DNA of 64,000 nucleotides, from NCBI RefSeq assembly GCF_007273535.1, contig NZ_RIBP01000004.1, positions 3,262,001-3,326,000 on the forward strand, read 5' to 3'. The notes beneath the pieces are model-generated. The model ran no database searches, was not told the DNA's origin, and worked only from the letters and a program-made list of their open reading frames with translations. Below, one piece after another: positions 1 through 8,037 of the stretch. The translations under genes were made by a program, and so were the position numbers. The stretch comes from Niallia circulans. Its GTDB lineage: Bacteria; Bacillota; Bacilli; Bacillales; Cytobacillaceae. How positions within the stretch are numbered: position 1 is the first letter of the stretch; every line of letters begins with the position of its first letter.

Positions 1-1415
1 CCAATAAGCGCTCCTAAAATAATCGCATTAGCACCAGAAAGATCTTCTAACCATGTGTTAAGCCCATCATTAAGCCATGCTAACGGTTCGCCAACCAAAA
101 ACAGCATGATGGCTCCTACAATTAGTGTTCCTGCAACTGGATACACCCAAAAGCTAACAAAGCCTGAAAGCACTCCATTTGTTTTTATGTTTTGCTTGAA
201 AAATTTGAGGAGAAAGCCTACCATAAATCCGCCCAGCATGCCACCAAGAAAGCCGCTGCCAATTAAATTAGCTGCTATTCCTGCCGCAAAGCCTGGCGCA
301 AGTCCTGGTTTATCTGCAATGGAATAGGCCATGTATGCAGATAAAACAGGGATCATCAGCTGACCAAGCATACCGCCTCCTAGCTGCCTTAACAGCCAAA
401 GCCAGGAGCCTTCCTCTGCATATACATCCTGAAGACCGAAGGCTTGTGAGATTAACACAGCTGCTGCCAATGTCATGCCACCTGCCACAATGATAGGGAT
501 GATATTGGAAATACCTGTAAGGATGGAGTCCTTGACTTCCATCTTAAATGGCTTATGCTCGTGATTAACATCGTCCTCTGGCCGCGGAACAGTATTATTT
601 AATTTTTTCGGATATGTTTCTGCTGCGTCTAGTGCCTGTTTAAGGAGCGAAGCTGCGTTTCTTATAGGTGCAGCAACACTTGTCTTTACTTTGGGCAAGT
701 GACTGTAGCGCTGTTCGTCCTTAATGGCAACATCATTCGCAAATATTACGGCATCTGCAAGTTGGAGCTGTGTTAATGTATGCTTATCTTCTATCCCATT
801 TGCTCCCTGTTTTTCCACCAAAACGTTCACTCCGAGCGCTTTGCCTGCCTTCATTAAAGCTTCTGCAGCCATATAGGTATGGGCCATTCCGGCAGGACAT
901 GCTGTTACCGCAAGTATTGTTTTGTTTCCTGTCTCTGCTTCCATACCACTATCCTTACTTGTATTATCCAATTGTCTCCATAATTCTTCTGCATTCGCTG
1001 CAGTCAATAAGCGGTTTTTATAATCCTCCTCGCATAAGCGTTTCATAAACTCGGAAAGAATGGTTAAATGGGTGGAGCCTGCTTGATCTTCCGGTATCGC
1101 CAGCATAATAACAAGCTTAACCTCATTATCTGGATTAACACTTTCCCAATCGGCAATATGCGTTTTAACTGTCGCAATTGCAAATGCTGCTTCTTTAACA
1201 GCTGTTGATTTCCCATGGGGAATGGCTATACCTCCATCAAGGCCAGTCGGTGACTGCTTCTCCCGCTCAAGCACAGACTGCAAAAAGGCTTGCTCGGAAT
1301 AAAGTTTACCTTCGCTGTTAAGCTGACTCGCCAAAAACTTAATAGCCTGATGCTTTGTTTCAAAATGCGTATCTGTCGTAATTAGGCTTAAGGATGTTAA
1401 AGCTCTTAAGTTCAC
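1..1415 (-). CDS. PTS fructose-family transporter subunit IIABC (3' end outside window)
   Basis: Membrane permease that imports and phosphorylates a fructose- or mannose-type sugar using phosphate from HPr. Reading leftward, an EIIA domain comes first with its phospho-histidine in GIAIPHGKS. An EIIB domain follows with the phospho-cysteine in AVTACPAGMAHTYMAAEAL, then the start of a glycine-rich membrane EIIC domain that runs off the left edge. The start is GTG at 1415: AAGGAGG lies 8 bases upstream, whereas the ATG two bases further upstream is followed at once by a stop. The upstream rpiR-type gene is a plausible regulator and a cre-like site lies in the leader. The exact sugar cannot be read from the sequence. 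Confidence 0.93.
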   Translation of the reverse strand, partial: MNLRALTSLSLITTDTHFETKHQAIKFLASQLNSEGKLYSEQAFLQSVLEREKQSPTGLDGGIAIPHGKSTAVKEAAFAIATVKTHIADWESVNPDNEVKLVIMLAIPEDQAGSTHLTILSEFMKRLCEEDYKNRLLTAANAEELWRQLDNTSKDSGMEAETGNKTILAVTACPAGMAHTYMAAEALMKAGKALGVNVLVEKQGANGIEDKHTLTQLQLADAVIFANDVAIKDEQRYSHLPKVKTSVAAPIRNAASLLKQALDAAETYPKKLNNTVPRPEDDVNHEHKPFKMEVKDSILTGISNIIPIIVAGGMTLAAAVLISQAFGLQDVYAEEGSWLWLLRQLGGGMLGQLMIPVLSAYMAYSIADKPGLAPGFAAGIAANLIGSGFLGGMLGGFMVGFLLKFFKQNIKTNGVLSGFVSFWVYPVAGTLIVGAIMLFLVGEPLAWLNDGLNTWLEDLSGANAIILGALI

Positions 1416-1433
1416 ATTAGCAACCTCCTTTAT

Positions 1434-1447
1434 AGTAATCGCTTTCA
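1434..1447 (-). promoter_or_regulatory. Candidate cre (CcpA) site in PTS leader
   Basis: On the minus strand TGAAAGCGATTACT matches the cre consensus TGWAANCGNTNWCA at 13 of 14 positions. It lies between the upstream terminator and the ribosome binding site of the PTS gene, where CcpA-HPr(Ser-P) binding would repress. Function is inferred. Confidence 0.55.
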
Positions 1448-1465
1448 TTTATGGTTTTATCGTAA

Positions 1466-1503
1466 CAAAAAAACAAGAAGCTAAAACTAATCTTCTTGTT
1501 TTT
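1466..1503 (-). terminator. Terminator between rpiR-type gene and PTS gene
   Basis: Ten-base stem AAACAAGAAG / CTTCTTGTTT with a T-run on the minus-strand side. It should end transcription of the RpiR-type gene, so the PTS gene needs its own promoter, or the hairpin acts as an attenuator. Confidence 0.75.
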
Positions 1504-1542
1504 ACACAAAATAAACTGGAATGATAGATATATGTGTATTTT

Positions 1543-2274
1543 TCACTTGAAAGTGTCCCAGTAATGCTCAGACAATGCCTGCAATACAATCATTAGCGGT
1601 GTTTTGTCCGTAATATTATAGCCATTTTTTAATCTTCTAGGAGAATAGCAATATAAGTTATAATCAGCTAATTTCTGCAATGAGTTTTGTTTAAAATGGG
1701 TGAGTGATACCGTTTGTATCCCTTTCTTCTTCGCAAACTCAGCTATTTCCAAAACAAGCGGTGTTTCACCTGACAGGCTTATTAATAGAAGTACATCTTG
1801 TTTTGTCATCCTACTTAGCATATGGTAAATTTCGTGCCTATGACTCAAATAATCAGAGCTTTTTCCGACTACTCTCAAATTTCTTACCATCATCCCGCAA
1901 AAATCAGCAGAGTCACCGGCACCATAAAACAAGATGTTTTTAGCTGAGCCAAGCTTCTTTACTATTTTCTCTAAAAGTGGTCGGTCAATCAGATCGTATG
2001 TTTTTTTGATAAAGGAAAGCGAATGGTGCTGCACAGATAATTCACCTGCCTGCAGTTCGTCCCTCATACTGTTTTTCAGATGTGAAAAGCTTTCATAGCC
2101 AAGCTTTTTGGAGAGCCTTGTTATCGTATTAGGAACCGTGTACAACGCATTCGCAGAAGTTTGAATGGAATCAGTCGTAAAGTCCTTTTTATGCTGCAAT
2201 ATGTACTCAATAATTTGATCGTCGGTATCGTTGAGCTTATATTCAAACATTTGCACACGCTCTTCAAAGTTCAT
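1543..2274 (-). CDS. MurR/RpiR family transcriptional regulator
   Basis: 243-residue regulator. Residues about 1-75 form the HTH_6 domain typical of RpiR proteins, with the helix-turn-helix near residues 35-57. Residues about 90-230 form a SIS sugar-phosphate-binding domain (FYGAGDSADFC, LISLSGETPLVLE). RpiR proteins sense phosphosugars, so the adjacent PTS permease is the likely target and its product the likely effector. GGAGGGG precedes the ATG. The gene starts 35 bases after an acetyltransferase gene and may be cotranscribed with it. Confidence 0.9.
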   Translation of the reverse strand: MNFEERVQMFEYKLNDTDDQIIEYILQHKKDFTTDSIQTSANALYTVPNTITRLSKKLGYESFSHLKNSMRDELQAGELSVQHHSLSFIKKTYDLIDRPLLEKIVKKLGSAKNILFYGAGDSADFCGMMVRNLRVVGKSSDYLSHRHEIYHMLSRMTKQDVLLLISLSGETPLVLEIAEFAKKKGIQTVSLTHFKQNSLQKLADYNLYCYSPRRLKNGYNITDKTPLMIVLQALSEHYWDTFK

Positions 2275-2309
2275 CCAGCCATCACCCCTCCATTCTTAAG
2301 AATACCGGT

Positions 2310-2855
2310 TTACACTTGTTCTATGCTTCGGTTCCAAATCATATGATGAGCGCCATCTCCCCAATAATCCTTTAACAAATAGTCAGGTTCGCCGAGTTTT
2401 TTCGTCCAGATCTTTTGGGCAATTTTATAGCCGCTGTCTAAACAATAGTGATGGATTTCTGCTGTTTCCAAAGTACGGATAATGGCGTTAAGAAGCATTG
2501 TGCCAATCCCTTTATTCTGGTAATGAGGATGAACAAATGCAGTACCAACCTCCATATAACCGGCTAATACCCCATTTGTTTCCCTTACAATAAGGGAGCT
2601 TGCTGGTCCATAGGCAATGCAGCCAAGCAGGTTTCCACTCAGACTATCCACGGCAATTAAAAAATGTCTCACAACCCCGCCGCTCGCAAAATCAGCTAAC
2701 AGATGCTCCCGCTTTTCCTTACATTCCTGCTCATAATCTTCAGTAAGTTTCTCTAAACCATTTATGCTAAATGTATCTTCCAAAACAAGATCAAAAAAAG
2801 CAAAAAGTTCTTCCTTGTCCGAAACTTGCGGCCTTCTTATTTCCACCGAAAGCAT
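2310..2855 (-). CDS. GNAT family N-acetyltransferase
   Basis: 181 residues. The C-terminal half carries the acetyl-CoA-binding GNAT motif A (TAFVHPHYQNKGIGTMLL, around residues 105-122, with Q/R-x-x-G-x-G/A geometry). The ending MIWNRSIEQV suits the family. Substrate is unknown. GGAGGGG lies upstream of the ATG. It lies just upstream of the RpiR-type regulator in the same direction with no terminator between them, so the two may share a transcript. Confidence 0.88.
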   Translation of the reverse strand: MLSVEIRRPQVSDKEELFAFFDLVLEDTFSINGLEKLTEDYEQECKEKREHLLADFASGGVVRHFLIAVDSLSGNLLGCIAYGPASSLIVRETNGVLAGYMEVGTAFVHPHYQNKGIGTMLLNAIIRTLETAEIHHYCLDSGYKIAQKIWTKKLGEPDYLLKDYWGDGAHHMIWNRSIEQV

Positions 2856-2994
2856 ATAACCCCTCCATAAACTCCATGTTTGTTCTAGTGTAATACTTTT
2901 TCAGTTATATATAAATAGAAGAAAAACAAGACAGTTTCACTTCCTAAAAATAGCTTGTTTATTTTTACAAATAATGTAATGTTGAAATTAACAA

Positions 2995-3102
2995 GCTGTT
3001 AGAAATGACTTTAGGCGTCTTCGTTTTGTTGGTGGAAAATTGCTTGCTGCCCTGAATAATGCATGGACACACGGGGTAAAAAGCGGAAATACTTATGAAT
3101 AG
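2995..3102 (+). pseudogene. Possible 3' remnant of a lost gene
   Basis: An open frame of about 36 codons without a start ends at TAG 3100-3102. It reads in part RRLRFVGGKLLAALNNAW and looks protein-like, but it begins right after a stop codon and has no ribosome binding site. I do not recognise the family. It could be chance. Confidence 0.2.
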
Positions 3103-3117
3103 GATGGTAGAAAAATA

Positions 3118-3372
3118 ATGACAACTCCATGGTATTTAAAGGAAAAGGTACTGTTTAGCATTTGCTTTTTAGTTCCACCAATAGCATATATGATTGTTAT
3201 CGGAAATAAGAAGAAACTAGAAAGAAAACGCTACTTAGAGTATTTAACATTAGCAACAATAATGGTTAGCATATGGCTATTAAAGTTTACTCCTGGCCCT
3301 ATCCGCCTTAGCGTCTTAATGACCATCATCCTCATACTCCTATATCGCTGCATAAAAAAGACAAAGAAGTAA
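3118..3372 (+). CDS. Small membrane protein of unknown function
   Basis: 84 residues with three hydrophobic segments (about 9-26, 42-56 and 61-77) separated by lysine/arginine-rich stretches (NKKKLERKR, RCIKKTKK), as in an integral membrane protein. Family not recognised. The ribosome binding site is weak (GATGGTAG). It is followed directly by a hairpin terminator shared with the convergent gene. Confidence 0.6.
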   Translation: MTTPWYLKEKVLFSICFLVPPIAYMIVIGNKKKLERKRYLEYLTLATIMVSIWLLKFTPGPIRLSVLMTIILILLYRCIKKTKK

Positions 3373-3405
3373 TAAAGACCCTAGGCCTCTTCTTTTCTTT
3401 GTCTT
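3358..3405. terminator. Bidirectional terminator
   Basis: AAGACAAAGAA pairs exactly with TTCTTTGTCTT across a 26-base loop that has minor secondary pairing. It lies between two convergent small membrane-protein genes. Confidence 0.55.
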
Positions 3406-3420
3406 CTTTCATATGTATGC

Positions 3421-3714
3421 TTACGGTTCAGATATCCCCATTGCTAATGTAAGCAATAAAACAAAAATCGTCATGAAAACAAACAGAACCGAATTTCCCA
3501 AAATACTAATAATGACAACAGGTTTAATTTTCGTCCTTATTCCTATTACCATCGCAACAATAAACCCAATATCAATCAAAAAGTAAATGACAATAACTAC
3601 CCATAAGTTTATGTTTTGAATTACTCTTGACAGCACAAGAACTAGAAATGCAGCAATAATTAAAGCAACGGTTAAAACTAAAGGATTTATTTTCGATGTG
3701 TTTTTTTCGTTCAA
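3421..3714 (-). CDS. Small membrane protein of unknown function
   Basis: 97 residues with three predicted membrane helices (about 10-30, 36-58, 66-90). The start is TTG at 3714; AGGAGAGGGG stands about 9-13 bases upstream and there is no ATG in frame nearby. Family not recognised. It is convergent with the preceding gene. Confidence 0.6.
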   Translation of the reverse strand: MNEKNTSKINPLVLTVALIIAAFLVLVLSRVIQNINLWVVIVIYFLIDIGFIVAMVIGIRTKIKPVVIISILGNSVLFVFMTIFVLLLTLAMGISEP

Positions 3715-3820
3715 AATCGTATCCCCTCTCCTCTTATATGTAATTTTATCAAAAAAATGTATATTTCCCCATATGGAATGTTAAAATCACTAGTTTTTCT
3801 TTTAAGGAGGTATGTGCAGA

Positions 3821-4231
3821 TTGTCCTTAATGAATGAAAATTCACTGAAGATCATCTTAATTAATACCGTGATTATATGTTTAAGCCAACTTTTATTCAT
3901 GTACACCAAATTATCCATTTTGCCTTTTCAACTTGGCTTCACTGTATTAATTTTTTTACCTATAAATATCGTAATAAAATTAAGTAAAATGAAAGTCGAT
4001 TTTTATCAACACTGGGTTAGTGTATACGTAGGATTTTTTTGTTCCACTGTTATTTTTTACATCTTAAAAGCTTTATTAGTAAATAAACCAAGTGATTCTC
4101 CCCCTGGCGAACCTTACTTTGATTTATTTTTAATTGTTTTCATTTATGGATTTTTACAACTGTTGATTTTCATTTTTTTAAATGGTATTACCTATATTAT
4201 TAATGTATTTACAAATAAAAAGTGGACTTAA
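3821..4231 (+). CDS. Four-helix membrane protein of unknown function
   Basis: 136 residues with four hydrophobic segments and a proline-rich extracytoplasmic-type loop (KPSDSPPGEPY). I chose the TTG at 3821: AAGGAGG at 3804-3810 stands 10 bases before it, while the in-frame ATG at 3812 is one base from that site and the ATG at 3830 is 19 bases away. Family not recognised. A strong terminator follows. Confidence 0.6.
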   Translation: MSLMNENSLKIILINTVIICLSQLLFMYTKLSILPFQLGFTVLIFLPINIVIKLSKMKVDFYQHWVSVYVGFFCSTVIFYILKALLVNKPSDSPPGEPYFDLFLIVFIYGFLQLLIFIFLNGITYIINVFTNKKWT

Positions 4232-4243
4232 AAGATAAAATCC

Positions 4244-4306
4244 TAAAACTGAAGCTGATAACAGATGCATGCACTATAAGCATCTGTTCTATTATCCTCA
4301 GTTTTA
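4244..4306 (+). terminator. Two-part hairpin terminator
   Basis: Outer stem TAAAACTGA / TCAGTTTTA encloses an inner stem ACAGATGC / GCATCTGT. It follows the membrane-protein gene. Confidence 0.65.
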
Positions 4307-4385
4307 CATTTTCCACCGAACTAGATACATATATACGCAAATAAACTAAATGCAACTCCCTTCTAGCTTAATCTATTAAAATAAC

Positions 4386-4411
4386 GTTTACCGCAATTAT
4401 GTACAGGGTAC
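4386..4411 (+). promoter_or_regulatory. Candidate sigma-B promoter of csbD
   Basis: GTTTAC, a 14-base spacer and GGGTAC closely match the sigma-B consensus GTTTAA-N12-14-GGGTAT. It lies 36 bases upstream of the csbD start. CsbD-type genes belong to the general stress regulon in Bacillus subtilis. Confidence 0.65.
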
Positions 4412-4447
4412 ATATTAATATAACAAGTTAAAAGGAGTTGCATAATC

Positions 4448-4642
4448 ATGGCAGAAAACAAACACAGTATTGCGGATAAAGTAAAAAGTGGTGTATCTAA
4501 AGTAAAAGGTGAAGTGAAAGACCAGATTGGCAACGCAAAAGGCGATAAGAGTATGCAAGCTGATGGTAAAAAGGATAAAGCAAAGGGTAAATTACAGGAA
4601 ACAACAGGTAAATTCAAAGAAGATTCCGACCATAAGTATTAA
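4448..4642 (+). CDS. csbD: CsbD family general stress protein
   Basis: 64 residues, hydrophilic and lysine-rich, with the CsbD pattern of repeated K-V-K-G and K-A-K-G segments (VKGEVKDQIGNAKGDKSMQA, KAKGKLQETTGK). The family is small, abundant and stress-induced, with no known biochemical activity. AAAGGAG lies 10 bases upstream of ATG. A sigma-B-like promoter precedes it and a strong terminator follows, so it is monocistronic. Confidence 0.92.
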   Translation: MAENKHSIADKVKSGVSKVKGEVKDQIGNAKGDKSMQADGKKDKAKGKLQETTGKFKEDSDHKY

Positions 4643-4674
4643 AAAAATAGCTGCCGTTTGGCAGCTATTTTTTT
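4643..4674 (+). terminator. Terminator of csbD
   Basis: AATAGCTGCC, loop GTTT, GGCAGCTATT and a run of T. A classic intrinsic terminator immediately after the stop codon. Confidence 0.9.
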
Positions 4675-4804
4675 ATTCGCGACTATCTCTTTAGGGTGTT
4701 CACTTCGTTCAATAGGAAATCGCCAAACACCTCTTTATATTAACTAATAATCTCTAAAAACCATAATTATATTAAAAACACTATTTTTTCCCAGTTAAAT
4801 ATTG

Positions 4805-4810
4805 TATAAT
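4805..4810 (+). promoter_or_regulatory. Candidate -10 box for the T-box leader
   Basis: A perfect TATAAT at 4805-4810 (a second lies at 4815-4820) starts just before the T-box leader. No convincing -35 element is visible, only a T-rich stretch, so the assignment rests on position. Confidence 0.4.
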
Positions 4811-4823
4811 CTCCTATAATAAA

Positions 4824-5135
4824 TGCGATGAAAAGAAGAGTAAGTGTGCAAAAGCATAACAGAGAACTCCAGTTGCTGAGAAGGGAGGATGTAATGGCAC
4901 ACCGAACCAAGTCTTAGAGCAGCATATAGGATATTTCGTTTTACTATTGATTATATGCCGGTATTCTCCCGTTAAAGAGTTAGAGTATAGACAATCCATA
5001 ATTAATTTGGCTCTGCAGTACTCGAAAAGGTTTCTGTGGTAACACAGAAATAAATTGGGGTGGCACCACGAACTTCTACTATATACGAAGTCTCGTCCTC
5101 AAGGATTTTTTCTTGGAGGTGAGATTTATTTTGTT
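4824..5135 (+). promoter_or_regulatory. T-box riboswitch leader upstream of MFS transporter
   Basis: Uncharged-tRNA-sensing leader. The hallmarks appear in order: GAAGAGTA on the 5' side of stem I; AGAGAACTCCAGTTGCTGAGAA as the AG-bulge and distal loop; a helix GTGTGC/GCACAC; a specifier loop 4901-4910; the T-box sequence GGGGTGGCACCACG at 5057-5070; and a terminator TCTCGTCCTCAAGG / CTTGGAGGTGAGA followed by a T-rich tract (5091-5135). The codon read in the specifier loop is either AAC (Asn, 4905-4907) or ACC (Thr, 4906-4908). The base C after TGG in the T-box would pair with a G discriminator, which fits tRNA-Asn better. The following A favours ACC. Confidence 0.9.
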
Positions 5136-5164
5136 TGTAAAACGTATAAGGAGGAGTCACTACA

Positions 5165-6370
5165 ATGGAATGGAAAAACCCCCTTTTATTGTTAGTTGGA
5201 ATCGGAATTTCTAATATAGGTGCATGGGTTTACTTAATTGCCTTAAACTTACTCATACTAGATATGACGAACTCACCATTGGCCGTATCAATCCTTTATA
5301 TACTATTGCCTATCGCCACCTTATGTACAAACTTTTGGTCAGGAACTTTTATTGACAGATTTAATAAACGAAAGCTAATGATGTTTCTTAACTTCATTAG
5401 AGCAATATTTATCTTCACATTATCTTTTTTTGAGTCACTTTTTCTGATTTACATAGTAGTCTTTATCATTAATATAGCTAACACTATCTTTGAACCAACT
5501 TCCATGGTGTATATGACCAAGTTAGTTTCAAAAACACATAGGCAAAAATTTAATGCTTTTAGAAATTTCATTAACTCCTGTGGGTTTATACTTGGGCCTT
5601 CTATTGCGGGTGTTCTGTTTATTATTGGCACACCAAACCTTGCGATCCAAATCAATTCTATTTCATTAATCATATCCGCCATTGTCATTCTGCTTCTGCC
5701 GAATGTAGAGATTAAGGGAAAGGACATTGTCTTACAAAGGATCAATTTAACAGTAATTCTAAACGACTGGAAAAGCATATTTGCATTCAGTAAAACGAAT
5801 ATATATGTAACACTTGTATATATTTTGTTTAGTATGCTTACAGTGTTTATGACAGCATTGGATTCGTTAGAGGCTGCCTTTGCAACAGAAGTATTATCCT
5901 TATCTAATAGCTCCTATGGATTCCTTGTCAGTATTGCAGGCGGTGGAATTATTGCCGGTTCCATAGTAAATGCGTTATTTGCCAACAAATTAAAACTAAA
6001 TATTCTAATTGGATTTGGCGCTTTTTTTACACCTATCGGCTACATCATTTTTGCGTTTTCAACTGACTTTATTTGGGCATCAATCGGCTTCTTCATGTTA
6101 ACTTTTTGCCTGTCATTCGCCAATATCGGATTTTTAACCTTCTATCAAAACAACGTTCCCGTTGATATTATGGGGAGGTTCTCCAGTATATTAGGAATGC
6201 TTGAAGCTGGGTTCATAATAGTATTCACACTGACAATCGGTTTAGCTACAAAGCTGTTTGACATTCGTTCTATCTATATCGTTGGATCTCTTGCTTTCTT
6301 CGGGTTGGGGTTCATGATTCTTTTTATTGTAGCTGTTAAGTCGAAAAGACATTATTATGAACTAGTGTGA
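5165..6370 (+). CDS. MFS transporter under T-box control
   Basis: 401 residues with 12 predicted membrane helices in two halves. The loop DRFNKRKLMM (residues about 64-73) matches the MFS motif between helices 2 and 3. The N-terminal half resembles multidrug/macrolide-type MFS exporters. The T-box upstream predicts induction on starvation for one amino acid, so amino-acid or peptide transport, or export of an inhibitor of that aminoacyl-tRNA synthetase, are both possible. AAGGAGG precedes the ATG by about 11 bases. It ends in a terminator shared with cwlJ. Confidence 0.85.
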   Translation: MEWKNPLLLLVGIGISNIGAWVYLIALNLLILDMTNSPLAVSILYILLPIATLCTNFWSGTFIDRFNKRKLMMFLNFIRAIFIFTLSFFESLFLIYIVVFIINIANTIFEPTSMVYMTKLVSKTHRQKFNAFRNFINSCGFILGPSIAGVLFIIGTPNLAIQINSISLIISAIVILLLPNVEIKGKDIVLQRINLTVILNDWKSIFAFSKTNIYVTLVYILFSMLTVFMTALDSLEAAFATEVLSLSNSSYGFLVSIAGGGIIAGSIVNALFANKLKLNILIGFGAFFTPIGYIIFAFSTDFIWASIGFFMLTFCLSFANIGFLTFYQNNVPVDIMGRFSSILGMLEAGFIIVFTLTIGLATKLFDIRSIYIVGSLAFFGLGFMILFIVAVKSKRHYYELV

Positions 6371-6454
6371 GAATATAACCAATTTCTTGTAATTAAATCC
6401 AAAATTTTCTTTATCATAAACAGGAAGAACTTCCTTATAGAAAGGTTTAAAGTA

Positions 6455-6501
6455 AAAAAGCAGAAAACATGCAAAGTAAAATTGCATGTTTTCTGCTTTT
6501 T
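6455..6501. terminator. Bidirectional terminator between MFS gene and cwlJ
   Basis: A perfect 20-base stem (6455-6474 with 6482-6501) with A- and T-runs on either side, so it can serve both convergent genes. Confidence 0.92.
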
Positions 6502-6508
6502 ATTAACT

Positions 6509-6949
6509 TCATCCTCTATAAACACTTGCACAGGTTCCGGCTGCTGGTTCATAAAAGCAATGTTGTTTAAATTGACCAGTAAAAGGTTGATTGTACCATG
6601 TTTGAGGACAATCACCACTTGGATTAAAGTACCATAAAGCAAATTTCGCTGGATGATTTCTCCAAAATTTTAAATTTTGCAGTGCTAATCTTCTTTCTGA
6701 CTCTCTTGCCCTTTGATAAAATACATTGCCTTTTTGTACTGCTTCAAACGAGTAATTTCCCCCTTGTACTTGAAAAATGACTTGTTCGATGGTTCTTAAG
6801 TCTTTAAAGTCTGTACAATCGGCTACAAGACGATTTACAATTACATTTCCAACATAAAGCATCCCTTGGTTTCCTTCACCCTCAGCTTCTGCTCGCATCA
6901 TTCTCGCCATTAAGTCAATGTCAGCATCTCTATATGCAACTCTTGCCAT
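6509..6949 (-). CDS. cwlJ: Spore cortex-lytic hydrolase CwlJ
   Basis: 146 residues, the size of CwlJ (about 142) and without the peptidoglycan-binding domain of SleB, so it is a bare hydrolase_2 domain. Diagnostic stretches are DIDLMARMMRAEAEGEG with the likely catalytic glutamate, GMLYVGNVIVNRL, SERRLALQNL, PAKFALWYFNPSGDCP, WYNQPF and KQHCFYEPA. CwlJ is placed in the spore coat and degrades cortex peptidoglycan during germination, notably with Ca-dipicolinate. Its usual partner gerQ is not adjacent. GGAGGTGG precedes the start and a sigma-E-like promoter lies just upstream. Confidence 0.94.
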   Translation of the reverse strand: MARVAYRDADIDLMARMMRAEAEGEGNQGMLYVGNVIVNRLVADCTDFKDLRTIEQVIFQVQGGNYSFEAVQKGNVFYQRARESERRLALQNLKFWRNHPAKFALWYFNPSGDCPQTWYNQPFTGQFKQHCFYEPAAGTCASVYRG

Positions 6950-6966
6950 TTTTCCACCTCCATAAT

Positions 6967-6997
6967 ATTGTATGAAAAAAAAGCTAGGCCATATGCC
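6967..6997 (-). promoter_or_regulatory. Candidate sigma-E promoter of cwlJ
   Basis: On the minus strand GCATATG, then a 15-base spacer, then CATACAAT, an exact fit to the sigma-E -10 box. It sits about 20 bases before the start codon. CwlJ is made in the mother cell, which agrees. Confidence 0.7.
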
Positions 6998-7217
6998 CTT
7001 GTTTATAAATTTTCCATTAAATACTTATTTTTTATCTCTTCAGCTATAAAAAATTCTTCGTTAGGCATTAATCATTTGATACTATTTGCTTCCATATATA
7101 AATTAAGTGAATACTTTAAATTATTTTGAAATCAGAATACTACATTCTTGAACGAAAAAAAGATTAATTCTATAATATTTAGGAAAGCGAACTTTTGGTA
7201 ATTTAGGGGGATTTAAT

Positions 7218-7970
7218 ATGAGTCAAAATAAAGTAGCTATTATTACAGGTGGCGGAAGCGGATTAGGTCAAGCTGTAGCATTAAAATTAGCAGATTCTGG
7301 TGCATCCATAACAGTGGTGGACATTTCCGAAAAAGCCGGAAAAGATACAGTAAGCTTAATTGAAGAAAAAGGAGCAAAAGCACTCTTTGTTCAGGCAGAT
7401 GTTAGCAAGGCAGAAGATGTAAAAAATTACGTAGATAAAACAGTTGAGGAATTCGGCAAAATTGATATGTTTTACAATAATGCAGGAATTTCTGGCCCAG
7501 GTGTTAAATTCCTGGATAATACAATCGAACAAATTCAACAAGTAGTTGGGATTAATTTATTAGGTGCATTATACGGTATTAAATATGTAACAGAAGTAAT
7601 GCTTGAAAACGGTGGAGGTTCCATTGTTAATACATCGTCAACTGCTGGAGTTGTAGGACAAGCTACTGTAGGTACTTATTCTGCAACAAAGCACGGCATT
7701 GTCGGCATAACGAAAACGATTGCTGCTGAATATGCAGAGCAAGGGATCCGTTGTAACGCAATCGCACCTGGAACAATCGAAACGCCGATGGTGAAAGAAT
7801 ATCGCCAAAAAAATCCTGAAAATGTAAAAGCGGTTGTAGAAGCTATTCCGCAAAAACGTCTTGGCGAACCGGAAGAAGTGGCAGAACTAGTTACATTCTT
7901 ATTAGGTAATAAAGCGAAATATATTAACGGTACAGTAGTATCTATAGACGGCGGTTTTACATCTATCTAA
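7218..7970 (+). CDS. Short-chain dehydrogenase/reductase (classical SDR)
   Basis: 250 residues. It has the nucleotide-binding motif TGGGSGLG (10-17), an acidic residue D35 after the second strand (favouring NAD over NADP), NNAG (87-90), the catalytic triad S141, Y154 and K158 (YSATK), and the C-terminal IDGGFT typical of FabG-like and glucose-dehydrogenase-like members. Substrate is unknown. AGGGGG lies 8 bases before the ATG. It is monocistronic, with a hairpin after it. Confidence 0.9.
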   Translation: MSQNKVAIITGGGSGLGQAVALKLADSGASITVVDISEKAGKDTVSLIEEKGAKALFVQADVSKAEDVKNYVDKTVEEFGKIDMFYNNAGISGPGVKFLDNTIEQIQQVVGINLLGALYGIKYVTEVMLENGGGSIVNTSSTAGVVGQATVGTYSATKHGIVGITKTIAAEYAEQGIRCNAIAPGTIETPMVKEYRQKNPENVKAVVEAIPQKRLGEPEEVAELVTFLLGNKAKYINGTVVSIDGGFTSI

Positions 7971-7978
7971 ATCTCAAC

Positions 7979-8019
7979 TGACAAAAAGAAGCAAGGAATT
8001 CATCTTTGCTTCTTATGTC
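7979..8019. terminator. Hairpin after SDR gene
   Basis: TGACA, AAGAAGCAA, a short loop, TTGCTTCTT and TGTCA give a long stem. The T-run is weak on the plus side. Confidence 0.5.
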
Positions 8020-8037
8020 AACTTCAAACAAATCCTT

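Noticed and set aside
4363..4617. 84-codon minus-strand frame over csbD
   Set aside because: It is antisense to a recognised csbD gene with its own promoter and terminator.
5449..5778. 109-codon minus-strand frame inside the MFS gene
   Set aside because: It is antisense to a clear 12-helix transporter and lacks a ribosome binding site.
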